In this document: positions 25,157-33,308 of the stretch, piece by piece
How positions within the stretch are numbered: the stretch's first letter is position 1
Layout of the letters: every line of letters starts with the position of its first letter
From: JACDAN01 sp035707105
Lineage (GTDB): Bacteria > Actinomycetota > Thermoleophilia > Gaiellales > Gaiellaceae
Reading direction: 5' to 3'
Length of the DNA stretch: 54,109 bases
NCBI GenBank assembly: GCA_035707105.1
Contig: DASSUI010000008.1
Span: 1 to 54,109 of the forward strand
Notes under the pieces: model-generated
Told to the model about the DNA's origin: nothing
The model's database searches: none
What the model saw: the letters and a program-made list of their open reading frames with translations, nothing else
Made by a program: the position numbers and the translations under genes

Positions 25157-26223
25157 ACGAGGAGCGGCTTCGCATCGCGGTCGTCAGTCCGCCGTGGTTC
25201 CCGGTGCCGCCGAGCGGCTACGGCGGGATCGAATGGGTCGTGGCCCTCCTCGCCGACGGTCTCGTGGAGGCGGGGCACGACGTGACGCTCTTCGCGTCGG
25301 GAGACTCGCGAACGAAGGCGAAGCTGTCGGCGGCCTTCGAGACCGCGCCGAGCGAGTGGATCGGCCGCTCGCACTTCGAGCTGGTCCACGCGCTGCCCTG
25401 CTACTCGCACGCCCACGACTTCGACGTGATCAGCGAGCACACCGGGATGACGGGCATCGTCCTCTCCGGGCTGGTCGAGACGCCGGTCGTCCACACCGTC
25501 CACGGACCGCTTACGGGCGAGCCGGGCGAGATGTACGAGGCGCTCTGCCGGCTCGTCCCAAACGTGCACCTGATCTCGATCTCCCTCAACCAGCGCCGGC
25601 CGAAGCCGGAGCTCCCGTGGCTCGCGAACTGTCCGAACGCGCTCGACTTCTCGGTCTATCCCTGCAAGCCGCATCCCGGTGAGTACCTGCTCTTCCTCGG
25701 GCGCATGAGCCCCGACAAGGGCTGTCACCGGGCGATCGCCGTCGCGATCGAGACGGGCCTGCCCCTCAAGATCGCGGGCAAGAAGCAAGAGCCGAAGGAG
25801 CAGCGGTACTTCGCCGAGCTCGTGGAGCCGCACCTCGGCATGCACGGGATCGAGTACCTCGGCGAGGTCTCGCACGGCACGAAGGTGGAGCTGCTGCAGG
25901 ACGCGCGGGCGACGCTGTTCCCGATCGACTGGGAGGAGCCGTTTGGCCTCGTCATGATCGAGTCGATGGCATGCGGGACCCCGGTGATCGCGACTCGCCG
26001 GGGTGCGGTGCCCGAGGTGATCGAGGACGGGCGCTCCGGGATCATCGTCGACCACTACCGCGAGATGCCCGACGCCCTCGAGCGTGCCGACGCGCTCGAT
26101 CCGCTCGAGTGCCGCCGGTACGCGGAGGAGCGGTTCTCGCCCGAGCGGATGGTCGCCGACTACGTTCGCGCCTACCGCGGGGCGATCGTGGGCGAGCCGG
26201 TGTCGGCCGCAGTGTCCCAGTAG
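25153..26223 (+). CDS. Glycosyltransferase family 4 protein
   Basis: 356 residues. The GT-B fold shows the glycine-rich N-terminal loop PPSGYGGIEWVVALLADGL and the C-domain donor site LFLGRMSPDKGCHRAI, with the EX7E motif EEPFGLVMIE followed by SMACGTPVIATRRGAVPEVIEDG. It transfers a sugar from a nucleotide donor; the acceptor is unknown. Translationally coupled to the debranching enzyme by ATGA. The last 52 bases overlap the convergent MBL gene, an unusually long convergent overlap. Confidence 0.92.
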   Translation: MNEERLRIAVVSPPWFPVPPSGYGGIEWVVALLADGLVEAGHDVTLFASGDSRTKAKLSAAFETAPSEWIGRSHFELVHALPCYSHAHDFDVISEHTGMTGIVLSGLVETPVVHTVHGPLTGEPGEMYEALCRLVPNVHLISISLNQRRPKPELPWLANCPNALDFSVYPCKPHPGEYLLFLGRMSPDKGCHRAIAVAIETGLPLKIAGKKQEPKEQRYFAELVEPHLGMHGIEYLGEVSHGTKVELLQDARATLFPIDWEEPFGLVMIESMACGTPVIATRRGAVPEVIEDGRSGIIVDHYREMPDALERADALDPLECRRYAEERFSPERMVADYVRAYRGAIVGEPVSAAVSQ

Positions 26224-27041
26224 CGCCGGAGCCCGGCGTACGACTGCCACAGCGGCATCGCCCGCTCGTAGGCGTCCGGGTCGCTGCTCGCGGCCGCGCG
26301 CTCCTCCTCCCGGCGGCGCAGCCACTCGTCCTCGGGAACGTCGCCGGCAGTCCAGTCGCGTAGGCGCCGGCGAAGCTGATCGAGGTGCGGCCCCGGGTCG
26401 TCCACGACGCCAAAGTGGATCAGGGCGAGCCGGGTCGGCGCTCGGCGCTCGATCTCGTCTATCGACCGAAGCCAGGTCGCGAGGTCGAACTCGGGCGGCG
26501 GCGTCGGCGGGCAGGCGTAGCCGTCGGGCGCGATCCGCACGCCGGCGGCGTCGCCCGCATAGAGCGTTCCGTCGGCCCCGACGTAGCAGACGTGGTGGCT
26601 CGCGTGGCCCGGGGTCGGAAGGACCTCGAGGCCGAGCGCCGTCTCGCCCACGACCTCCAGGTTCTCCTCCGGCACCGGCGCAACCTCGCCCCAGAGCTCG
26701 TCGAAGGCGTCGCCGTACAGCCGGCGCGCGCTCCGCTCGAGGCGGGACGGGTCGGCGAGGTGGGGCGCACCGACCTCGGAGACGTGGACGCGGAGGTTCG
26801 GCTGCTCGCGGACCAGGATCCCCGCGGCGCCGGCGTGGTCCAGGTGGATGTGGCTCAGCAGCAGGTGGTCGACGTCCTCGAGGGACAGGCCGCGCTCTTC
26901 GAGGCCCCGTTTCAACGCCGGGAGGCACGTCGAGGGTCCGCAGTCGTTGAGAGCCAGGCCCTCGGGCGTCTCGAGCAGGTAGCAGCCGATGACGCGCTCG
27001 GCGCCTTGATGGTGGAGGTCGATCGGGCCGAGCGTGTCCAC
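26172..27041 (-). CDS. MBL-fold metallo-hydrolase
   Basis: 289 residues from a GTG. The LSHIHLDHAGAAG motif, LPTPGHASHH, the Asp in LYAGDAAG and ALIHFGVVDD supply the metal site, although the third His motif is not the usual PGH. The C-terminal 60 residues are Arg/Glu-rich helical (RREEERAAASSDPDAYERA). TAGGAT (27055-27050) ends eight bases before the GTG, which fits a leaderless message. Substrate unknown; glyoxalase II-like or lactonase activity is possible. Confidence 0.85.
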   Translation of the reverse strand: MDTLGPIDLHHQGAERVIGCYLLETPEGLALNDCGPSTCLPALKRGLEERGLSLEDVDHLLLSHIHLDHAGAAGILVREQPNLRVHVSEVGAPHLADPSRLERSARRLYGDAFDELWGEVAPVPEENLEVVGETALGLEVLPTPGHASHHVCYVGADGTLYAGDAAGVRIAPDGYACPPTPPPEFDLATWLRSIDEIERRAPTRLALIHFGVVDDPGPHLDQLRRRLRDWTAGDVPEDEWLRRREEERAAASSDPDAYERAMPLWQSYAGLRRYWDTAADTGSPTIAPR

Positions 27042-27049
27042 TCGGCCCG

Positions 27050-27055
27050 ATCCTA
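27050..27055 (-). promoter_or_regulatory. Candidate leaderless -10 of the MBL hydrolase
   Basis: TAGGAT on the minus strand, eight bases from the GTG; no clear -35. Confidence 0.55.
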
Positions 27056-27063
27056 TGCGGGGG

Positions 27064-27639
27064 TCAGGCGGCTGCGGGTCGGGCCCGGCGCCGCACCACG
27101 AACACGGTCGCGAACGCGAACAGCAGCGCGACGGCGAGCACGCTCACCGGCGCCGTCGGGAAGGACGAGCCATCCGACGTCGATGCGCCCGGGGCAGTGG
27201 CGGGAAGGCCGGCCGACACGAGCGTCGTCTTCAGGTCGGGACCTGCCTGGAACCAGCCGCCGTGGGTCTCCATCTCGAAGAGCGGTTGTCCCGGCGCCAT
27301 GTAGGTCACGGGCGCGGGGTCGGCGTACGGATAGATGTCCTGCCGGATCGTGAACGTGTCGTTGTTCGGGCCCGGCACCGTGTAGGTGACGGTGTACTTC
27401 GGCCCGAGGTCGCCCGTGGGCCGCCCGGGGAGGAGCGGGCTCGGCACCTGCTCGAACGCGGCATCGAACCATCCGGACTGCTGGGTGAGGTGGCCCAGCG
27501 GACCGCTGCCCTCGTCGCCGCTGAACGAGATGCCCCCGCCGCCGGGGCCGTCCATCGTCGCCGCGGTCGGGCCTTTGCCGAGTGCGGCCGCCGGCAGCAC
27601 GAGCGCGGCGACCGCGAGGATCAGCGTGAGGCGTTTCAT
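27064..27639 (-). CDS. Exported protein with C-terminal membrane anchor, unknown function
   Basis: 191 residues from the ATG at 27639; the upstream in-frame ATG at 27654 overlaps the Shine-Dalgarno GAAAGGAG and was rejected. Signal peptide residues 1-20 (MKRLTLILAVAALVLPAAAL), an extracellular middle with PGPNNDTFTIRQDIYPYA, a Ser/Thr/Pro-rich spacer, then a membrane helix VLAVALLFAFATVFVVRRRAR at the C-terminus followed by positive residues. This resembles surface proteins such as YcnI or copper-related domains in layout, but no family could be assigned. Confidence 0.75.
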   Translation of the reverse strand: MKRLTLILAVAALVLPAAALGKGPTAATMDGPGGGGISFSGDEGSGPLGHLTQQSGWFDAAFEQVPSPLLPGRPTGDLGPKYTVTYTVPGPNNDTFTIRQDIYPYADPAPVTYMAPGQPLFEMETHGGWFQAGPDLKTTLVSAGLPATAPGASTSDGSSFPTAPVSVLAVALLFAFATVFVVRRRARPAAA

Positions 27640-27691
27640 GCGGACTCCTTTCATCGTCCGCTCTACACCGCGACGGGCGACGGGGTTCCGG

Positions 27692-28843
27692 CTAGGCGCC
27701 GGCCGCGGCCGGAGACCGCACGAGCGCCTGCTCGAGGTCCTGAATCAGGTCGGTCGCGGACTCGATCCCAACCGAGAGGCGGATCAGGTTGCCCGGGACG
27801 GCGAACGGCGCGTCCGCCGTCGAGGCGTGCGTCATCCGGGCGGGGTGCTCGATCAAGCTCTCGACGCCGCCGAGGCTCTCGGCCAGCTGGAAGACGCTTG
27901 TCCGCGCGACGAGATCGACCGCCTCCTCCTCCGAGCCGACCTGGAACGAGACCATGCCGCCGAAGTCCTCCATCTGGCGCGCCGCGATCTCGTGGCCCGG
28001 ATGATTCGGCAGGCCGGGGTACAGCACCCGCTCGACCGCGTCGTGTGAGGAGAGGTACTCGGCGACCTGGCGCGCGTTCTCCGAGTGCTTTTGCATCCGG
28101 AGCGCGAGCGTCTTCACACCGCGCAGCACGAGCCAGGAGTCCATCGGCCCCGGGATTGCGCCGAGCGACTTCTGCAGGAAGTAGAGGCGCTCCGCCACGG
28201 TGGGATCGTTCGTCGCGACGAACCCGCCGACGGTGTCCGAGTGTCCGCCCAGGTACTTCGTGGTCGAGTGGAGGACGACGTCGGCCCCGAGCTCGAGCGG
28301 CCGCTGGAGGTACGGGGTCGCGAAGGTGTTGTCGACGACGACCATCGCACCGACCTCGTGCGCCGCCTTCGCGGCCGCCGCGATATCGACGACGTTGAGG
28401 AGCGGGTTCGTCGGCGTCTCGAGCCAGACGATCCGCGTCTTCTCGTCGATGTGGTCGGCGAGCGACGAGTTGATCGTCTCCACGTCGAGGAACTCGAACG
28501 AGTAGCCCTTGGGCTCGTAGACCTGGGTGAAGAGCCGGTAGACGCCGCCGTAGACGTCGTTGACCGACACGACCCTCTCGCTCGGGTGGACGAGGTGCAT
28601 GAGCGTCGTCGTCGCCGCGATCCCCGAGGCGTAGGCGGCGCCGAACTCGGCGTTCTCGAGCGAGGCGAGGCACAGCTGGAGTGCCGTGCGCGTCGGGTTG
28701 GCGACGCGGGCGTAGTCGTAGCCCTTGTGGACGCCGACCGCCTCCTGCACGAAGGTCGACGTCTGGTAGATCGGGACGGTGACGGCGCCCGTCGCCGGGT
28801 CCGGGTCCTGGCCCGCGTGGATCGCCCTCGTCTCGAAGTCCAT
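27692..28843 (-). CDS. Cystathionine gamma-synthase/lyase-type PLP enzyme
   Basis: 383 residues. The Cys/Met metabolism PLP-enzyme signature is complete: YDYARVANPTRTALQ, AYASGIAATTT, the aldimine Asp in VVDNTFATPYLQ, and Lys196 in HSTTKYLGGHSD. It makes or cleaves cystathionine; gamma-synthase, gamma-lyase and homocysteine-forming variants cannot be separated by motif. The ATG directly follows the TAG of the upstream AlkZ-like gene. A complete CBS gene lies 2.2 kb upstream on the same strand, so reverse transsulfuration (homocysteine to cysteine) is the most natural role. TAGCAT (28860-28855) ends 11 bases ahead and lies in a GCGGAT/ATCCGC inverted repeat. Confidence 0.92.
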   Translation of the reverse strand: MDFETRAIHAGQDPDPATGAVTVPIYQTSTFVQEAVGVHKGYDYARVANPTRTALQLCLASLENAEFGAAYASGIAATTTLMHLVHPSERVVSVNDVYGGVYRLFTQVYEPKGYSFEFLDVETINSSLADHIDEKTRIVWLETPTNPLLNVVDIAAAAKAAHEVGAMVVVDNTFATPYLQRPLELGADVVLHSTTKYLGGHSDTVGGFVATNDPTVAERLYFLQKSLGAIPGPMDSWLVLRGVKTLALRMQKHSENARQVAEYLSSHDAVERVLYPGLPNHPGHEIAARQMEDFGGMVSFQVGSEEEAVDLVARTSVFQLAESLGGVESLIEHPARMTHASTADAPFAVPGNLIRLSVGIESATDLIQDLEQALVRSPAAAGA

Positions 28844-29860
28844 CTAGGTGCGGATGCTATCCGCGCCGAGGAAGGCTGCAAGGCGCCGCAGCGGCGTGTC
28901 CAGCGAGACCTCCCGCTTCCCCGGCTCCCACCAGACGTTCTTCACGTGGAGCACGTTCGTCTTCCGATCGTAGACAGGCTCGACCCTGCCGACGATGTCG
29001 TCCCCGTGCAAGATCGGAAGGACGTAGTAGCCGTACTCACGCTTCGCCTTCGGCACGTACATCTCGAGGCGGTAGCGGAACCCCCACAACGCTTCCGCCC
29101 GGTCGCGGTCGTGAACCAGCCGGTCGAACGGCGAGAGGAAGGTCGTGCGTCTGGGCACCGGCCGCGCGTCCGCGTCCGGGTGCGCGATCAGGCGTCCTCG
29201 CTCGAGTTTCACGCCCAGTGAACGAAAGCGCTTCTCGGCGCGGGCGCGCCGGGCGGCGGCAGCCGGGATCGTCTCCGTGGACGGGTAGACCCGTTCGGCG
29301 AGATCCCAGAGACGGTGGGTTCCACTCCTGCCGGCGACGGCGATCTGTCCGCGCAGGTGCAGGAGCTCCAGCATCCACGTCAGCTGCGCCCGAGTGCCCC
29401 ACCAGACGGTGTGCTCGTGAAACCGCGCATCGGCGTGCTCGAGCTCGCGGGAGGGGAGAGGGCCTCGCCGTTCGAGCTCCCGCAGGATGTATCGCCGGAG
29501 CGCCGACTGCTCCTTCAGGAACGCGAGCGCCCAGCGCTCGCGTTTGTAGTGCCCCCACCGCTCGCGCATCTGAGCCCGGATGAGCGGGAGATCATCGCGC
29601 GGCCAGATGAAGGCGTTCCACTCGAACAGCTTCCGCTCCTCCAGCAACCGGTCGAGGGCCGAGCGGTCATACGGGCCTAGACGGCTCCAGAGGACGAGAT
29701 ACTGCGGTGGTGCGACCGTCGAGATCGGATCCATCTGGAGGAACCCGAGGCGGCGGACCGTCTCGAAAACGTCGACGGCCGAGCCGTCGAGGAGCTGCGC
29801 GCGAACGGCGATCCTCCGCGCCTCCTCGTGGGTGACCTCGATCGCCTTGCCTGACCTCAA
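28844..29860 (-). CDS. Winged-helix DNA-binding protein, AlkZ/YcaQ-like DNA glycosylase
   Basis: 338 residues from a TTG at 29860. The family's catalytic QxD motif is visible in LGFLQMDPISTV, with VLWSRLGPYD, LFEWNAFIWP, YVLPILHGDDIVGRVEP, and FLSPFDRLVHDR as further conserved parts. Bacterial homologues (E. coli YcaQ, Streptomyces AlkZ) unhook DNA interstrand crosslinks or remove bulky alkyl adducts, often protecting against self-made toxins. No toxin biosynthesis cluster is seen, so general repair is likely. The start is not certain: the frame overlaps the divergent methyltransferase start by 14 bases. Confidence 0.85.
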   Translation of the reverse strand: MRSGKAIEVTHEEARRIAVRAQLLDGSAVDVFETVRRLGFLQMDPISTVAPPQYLVLWSRLGPYDRSALDRLLEERKLFEWNAFIWPRDDLPLIRAQMRERWGHYKRERWALAFLKEQSALRRYILRELERRGPLPSRELEHADARFHEHTVWWGTRAQLTWMLELLHLRGQIAVAGRSGTHRLWDLAERVYPSTETIPAAAARRARAEKRFRSLGVKLERGRLIAHPDADARPVPRRTTFLSPFDRLVHDRDRAEALWGFRYRLEMYVPKAKREYGYYVLPILHGDDIVGRVEPVYDRKTNVLHVKNVWWEPGKREVSLDTPLRRLAAFLGADSIRT

Positions 29861-30341
29861 GGAGTTCGTACTCTCTCAACTCGGCCCACCGCCACGACGG
29901 GTGCTCGAGATCGGCTGCGGCGAGGGCGAGCTGGCACGCGCGCTCGCGGAGGCCGGCTACGAGGTCGTGGCGATCGACCCCGAAGCGCCCGAAGGGAAGA
30001 TCTTTAGGCGAACGACGATCGAGGCCTTCGAGGATCCGGAGCCCTTCGACGCCGCCGTCGCCAGCACGTCTCTCCACCATGTCCACGATCTCGGCGGGGC
30101 GCTCGACAAGCTCCGCGGCCTCTTGCGCGGGCCGCTGATCCTGAACGAGATCGCGTGGGACCGGTTGGAGCCGATGACGCCCGAGTGGGAGGCGGAGCAC
30201 GAGGGTCTGCACGGGTATGGAGTCATGCGCAGCGAGCTCGACCCGCGGTTCGAGGAGCGGTTCTTCGAGTGGCGCGCGTATCCCGTGGACGACAAGGAGG
30301 TCCCGGGTCTCGGGTTCCGTTACGTCGGAATGCCGCGCTGA
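29847..30341 (+). CDS. Class I SAM-dependent methyltransferase (small)
   Basis: 164 residues from a TTG at 29847. Motif I VLEIGCGEGELARAL and the acidic post-I VVAIDPEAPEG define the Rossmann-like SAM fold; AVASTSLHHVHDLGGAL is motif IV-like. It is shorter than usual because the C-terminal substrate domain is limited (about 60 residues). The acceptor is unknown. Start codons of this gene and the divergent AlkZ-like gene lie on opposite strands of the same 14 bases, and the 3' end overlaps the phosphoesterase gene by 22 bases. The gene is therefore compressed between opposite-strand neighbours. Confidence 0.8.
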   Translation: MPDLKEFVLSQLGPPPRRVLEIGCGEGELARALAEAGYEVVAIDPEAPEGKIFRRTTIEAFEDPEPFDAAVASTSLHHVHDLGGALDKLRGLLRGPLILNEIAWDRLEPMTPEWEAEHEGLHGYGVMRSELDPRFEERFFEWRAYPVDDKEVPGLGFRYVGMPR

Positions 30342-31063
30342 CGCCAGAAGCGCGCGGCGCGCTCTGCATGCGGCATGCCGCTCTCCTCGATCGCCCGCAG
30401 AACCTCGGCACCGTCGAACGCGATGCGGCGGAACTGCACGTCGACCGCCGACCCGTCGAGCGTGACGATCGCGTACTCCGCGAACGGGTCGGTGCGGAAG
30501 GTCTCCTCCGGCTGGTTGTGGTCGTACGCGAGTCCGACGCTGCCGGGATTGACGTAGTAGCGGTCACCGAGCCGCCGCGTCCACTGTAGGTGCGTGTGGC
30601 CGCCGGCCAGGATCGTGGCGTCGGCGTCGTCGAACGGCTCGCGCCATGCCTGCTCCTCCAGCCACGGCCCGAGGATCTCGTCGCGTGAGCGCGGCGAGCC
30701 GTGGAACGCCAGCAGCGTGCGGCCCTCGCCGAGATCGACCTCGACCGTCGGCCGGAAGCTGCGGTGGAACTCGAGCAACTCGTCGGAGAGCTGGGACGCG
30801 GACCAGCGGGCCATGTCCAGCTGGGCGTCGGTCACCGCCTCCTCGCCCGGGTCGAGCGTGAGCAGGAAGTGGTCCGAGTTGCCCATGACCGCCGACCACC
30901 CGCGTTCTCGTAGCAGCTCGAGGCACTCGGCCGGCTGGGCGCCGCCCTGGGCGTGGTCGCCGAGGCAGACGACCCGGTCGACGTCCTGACCGTCGAGGTC
31001 GGCGAGGAACGTCCTGAACGCAACCGCGTTGCCGTGCACGTCGGAGAAGAGTGCGACCCGCAC
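30320..31063 (-). CDS. Metallophosphoesterase (YfcE/MJ0936-like)
   Basis: 247 residues from a GTG. Motifs in order: VALFSDVHGNAVAF, VCLGDHAQGG, VMGNSDHFLL, and LAGGHTHLQW, which make the binuclear metal centre of calcineurin-like phosphoesterases. The substrate is unknown; phosphodiesterase activity on small molecules is common. It begins seven bases after the CBS stop, so it is likely co-transcribed with CBS. Confidence 0.9.
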   Translation of the reverse strand: MRVALFSDVHGNAVAFRTFLADLDGQDVDRVVCLGDHAQGGAQPAECLELLRERGWSAVMGNSDHFLLTLDPGEEAVTDAQLDMARWSASQLSDELLEFHRSFRPTVEVDLGEGRTLLAFHGSPRSRDEILGPWLEEQAWREPFDDADATILAGGHTHLQWTRRLGDRYYVNPGSVGLAYDHNQPEETFRTDPFAEYAIVTLDGSAVDVQFRRIAFDGAEVLRAIEESGMPHAERAARFWRQRGIPT

Positions 31064-31070
31064 GTGCCGG

Positions 31071-32465
31071 CTAACGGTTGTGGGCGAGGTACTCGAGCAG
31101 GTCGGTGCGGGTGAGGACGCCGACCGGCCTTCCCTGCTTCGCGACGACGACGGCGTTCGTCCGGCCCGAGAGCGTGGAGAAGACCTCGTCCAGCGGGTCG
31201 GCGGCGTCGATGGCGGCGAGCGGCGGCTGCATCGCGGCGACGACGTCCTCGTGCAGCGCGTCCGGATTCTTGAAGACGCGGTCGAGGAGGTCGCGGTCCT
31301 GGAGCGAGCCGATCACGTCGGCGAGCGACTCGACCTCGCCGTCCCTGATGACCGGCAGCTGGGAGATCGAGTAGCGCTGCATCAGGTCGATCGCCGCGCC
31401 CACCTTCTGGTTCGCGGCGATCGTGATCAGGTCCGGGATGTCCGGCTCTTCCGTCTGCTTCGAGCGGAGCACCTGCTCGACGGTTGGTTGCGGCGCCCGG
31501 CGCTCGAGGAAGCCGTGGTCGAGCATCCAGTTGTCGTCGAAGAACTTCGACAGGTAGTTGCGGCCGCTGTCGGGGATCATCGTCAGGATCCGCGCGTCCG
31601 GCCCGAAGCGTCTGGCCACTTCGAGCATCGCCCAAACGGACGTGCCACCCGAGCCTCCGGCGAGCAGCCCCTCCTCGCGTGCGAGCCGCCTGGCCGTGAT
31701 GAACGAGTCGCGGTCGGACACGCGGATCCACTCGTCCACGACGTCCCGCGCCATCGTTTCCGGCCAGGTGTCCTTGCCGATCCCCTCGACGAGGTACGGA
31801 TGGATGTCTGAATCCTCCATGGCCGTGTAGACCGAGCCCTCGGGATCGGCGCCGACGACGAGGATGTCCGGGTTGCGCTCCTTCAGGTACCGGCCGGCGC
31901 CGGAGATGGTTCCGCCGGTCCCGACGGAGACGACGAACGCGTCGATCTCTCCGCCCGTCTGCTCCCAGATCTCGGGGCCCGTGTGCTCGTAGTGGGCGTC
32001 CGGGTTCGCCATGTTCGAGTACTGGTCGGGCTTGAAGGCGCCCGGGATCTCCTCGGCGAGTCGATCGGAGACCGAGTAGTAGCTCTCGGGCGAGTCGGCG
32101 TCGACGGCGGTCGGGCAGATGACGACCTCCGCGCCGTACGCGCGCAGCAGCGAGATCTTCTCCTGGCTCATCTTGTCGGGCATGACGAAGATGCAGCGGT
32201 AGCCCTTGATCGCCGCCGCGATCGCGAGGCCGACGCCGGTGTTCCCGGAGGTCGGCTCGACGATCGTCCCGCCCGGCTTCAGGTGTCCGTCGCGCTCCGC
32301 TGCCTCGATCAAGGGGAGGCCGATCCGGTCCTTCAACGACCCGCCGGGGTTCAGGTACTCGAGCTTGGCGAGCAGCTGGGGGCCGTCCGGCGAGCCGAGC
32401 TTCTGGAGCCGCACGATCGGCGTCTTGCCGACGAGCTCGAGCGCGGTCGGGTACTCACGGGGCAT
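31071..32465 (-). CDS. cbs: Cystathionine beta-synthase with C-terminal CBS-domain pair
   Basis: 464 residues from the ATG at 32465. The fold-type II PLP region runs over about 1-320, with Lys45 in NPGGSLKDRIG and VEPTSGNTGVGLA, VGTGGTISGAGRYLKE, and GGSGGTSVWAML. Residues about 340-460 carry two CBS motifs (Bateman pair). It condenses serine with homocysteine. An N-terminal in-frame extension of 98 residues reading back to 32759 was rejected: TAAGCT (32478-32473) ends seven bases before this ATG and the extension has no known domain. Divergent from a small gene at 32524. Confidence 0.92.
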   Translation of the reverse strand: MPREYPTALELVGKTPIVRLQKLGSPDGPQLLAKLEYLNPGGSLKDRIGLPLIEAAERDGHLKPGGTIVEPTSGNTGVGLAIAAAIKGYRCIFVMPDKMSQEKISLLRAYGAEVVICPTAVDADSPESYYSVSDRLAEEIPGAFKPDQYSNMANPDAHYEHTGPEIWEQTGGEIDAFVVSVGTGGTISGAGRYLKERNPDILVVGADPEGSVYTAMEDSDIHPYLVEGIGKDTWPETMARDVVDEWIRVSDRDSFITARRLAREEGLLAGGSGGTSVWAMLEVARRFGPDARILTMIPDSGRNYLSKFFDDNWMLDHGFLERRAPQPTVEQVLRSKQTEEPDIPDLITIAANQKVGAAIDLMQRYSISQLPVIRDGEVESLADVIGSLQDRDLLDRVFKNPDALHEDVVAAMQPPLAAIDAADPLDEVFSTLSGRTNAVVVAKQGRPVGVLTRTDLLEYLAHNR

Positions 32466-32472
32466 CGCGCGA

Positions 32473-32478
32473 AGCTTA
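32473..32478 (-). promoter_or_regulatory. Candidate leaderless -10 of the CBS gene
   Basis: TAAGCT on the minus strand, seven bases from the ATG, inside an AAGCTT palindrome; no clear -35. Confidence 0.55.
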
Positions 32479-32523
32479 GAGCGGGACTGGCGATTCTCGG
32501 GGGCGTGCGGGATCCTTGAGGCG

Positions 32524-32784
32524 GTGAGATCGGTTCTCGGTGCCGTCGCAACGCTGTTCGCCCTCGCGCTCCTGCAGCCGTGGAACCTCCGGCTTTCCGG
32601 AGAGGTTGAGGTCGTCACCCCGCGCCCAGTCCCGCGAATGGGCCCTGCGGCCGAGCTCGAGCAGGCGCGGCGATGCATTCGGCCCGCGGTTCGAAGGGCC
32701 CGCCCCGTGTGCATGCGGATCCACGAGCGGCGGGGAGGCGTGGAGACGCGCCTGGGCAAGGCTGGCGAATCGGCCCGCCGCTAA
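32524..32784 (+). CDS. Small hypothetical protein with an N-terminal hydrophobic segment
   Basis: 86 residues from a GTG. The first 20 residues (VRSVLGAVATLFALALLQPW) look like a signal peptide or anchor; the rest is Arg-rich with no recognised motif. It ends 8 bases before the ECF sigma factor start, so it could be part of that unit. It may also be a spurious frame; coding evidence is weak. Confidence 0.35.
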   Translation: MRSVLGAVATLFALALLQPWNLRLSGEVEVVTPRPVPRMGPAAELEQARRCIRPAVRRARPVCMRIHERRGGVETRLGKAGESARR

Positions 32785-32792
32785 AGAAAACC

Positions 32793-33308
32793 GTGGGCGT
32801 CGCGGTCGTATGGGGTGTGGCGAGAACCCGGGACGAGTTGCTGGAGGAGATCGAGCTGATCTACAGGCACCGATACCCGGCCTTCCTCCGCGTTGCCGTC
32901 GCGATCACCGGAGGGGAGCAGCAGGGCGCGGACGCCGTGCAGGACGCGTTCGTCGGCGTAGTGCGAAGCAGGCGGGGGATCCGACGTCGAGCCGCCCTCG
33001 AGGCGTTCGTCTGGCGCGCGGTCGTCAATGCGGCTCGAGATCGGCGCGCCGTCCGCGCCGAGGCGGGTCAGCCGCCGGACCTGATTGCTCCGAGCGCGCC
33101 CGAGCCCGACGAGCGGGTTCGGCGCGCGATCGCGGAGTTGCCGGAGCGCCAGCGCCTCGTCCTATTCCTCCGTTACTTCGCGGATCTCGATTACCTGGCA
33201 ATCGGGCGAATCATGGGAGTTCGGCCGGGCACTGTCGCCGCCTCCGTCCACGCCGCCCGGGCCGCCGTCAAGCAACGGCTCGAGGAGAAGGAGCCAGCGT
33301 GTCCGTAG
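32793..33308 (+). CDS. ECF-type RNA polymerase sigma factor
   Basis: 171 residues using the GTG at 32793 (an alternative GTG at 32817 gives 163). Sigma region 2 is about residues 20-85 (EIELIYRHRYPAFLRVAVA, GADAVQDAFVGVV) and region 4 about 110-165 (AELPERQRLVLFLRYFADLDYLAIGRIMGV, then AASVHAARAAVKQRL). These are group IV (ECF) features without sigma region 3. The gene downstream overlaps its stop by 10 bases and encodes a membrane protein, the usual position of an anti-sigma factor, so the factor probably responds to an envelope signal. Confidence 0.85.
   Translation: MGVAVVWGVARTRDELLEEIELIYRHRYPAFLRVAVAITGGEQQGADAVQDAFVGVVRSRRGIRRRAALEAFVWRAVVNAARDRRAVRAEAGQPPDLIAPSAPEPDERVRRAIAELPERQRLVLFLRYFADLDYLAIGRIMGVRPGTVAASVHAARAAVKQRLEEKEPACP

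Noticed and set aside
27640..27692. Search for a SAM or T-box-type riboswitch near the sulphur amino acid genes
   Set aside because: The genes abut or have leaders too short for any known riboswitch.
28850..28864. GCGGAT/ATCCGC inverted repeat before the cystathionine gamma-family gene
   Set aside because: Only a 6-bp stem inside the end of the upstream coding region; not convincing as terminator or riboswitch.
32466..32759. N-terminal extension of the CBS enzyme by 98 residues
   Set aside because: Low-complexity Arg/Ser-rich sequence overlapping the divergent gene; a -10 lies just before the downstream ATG.
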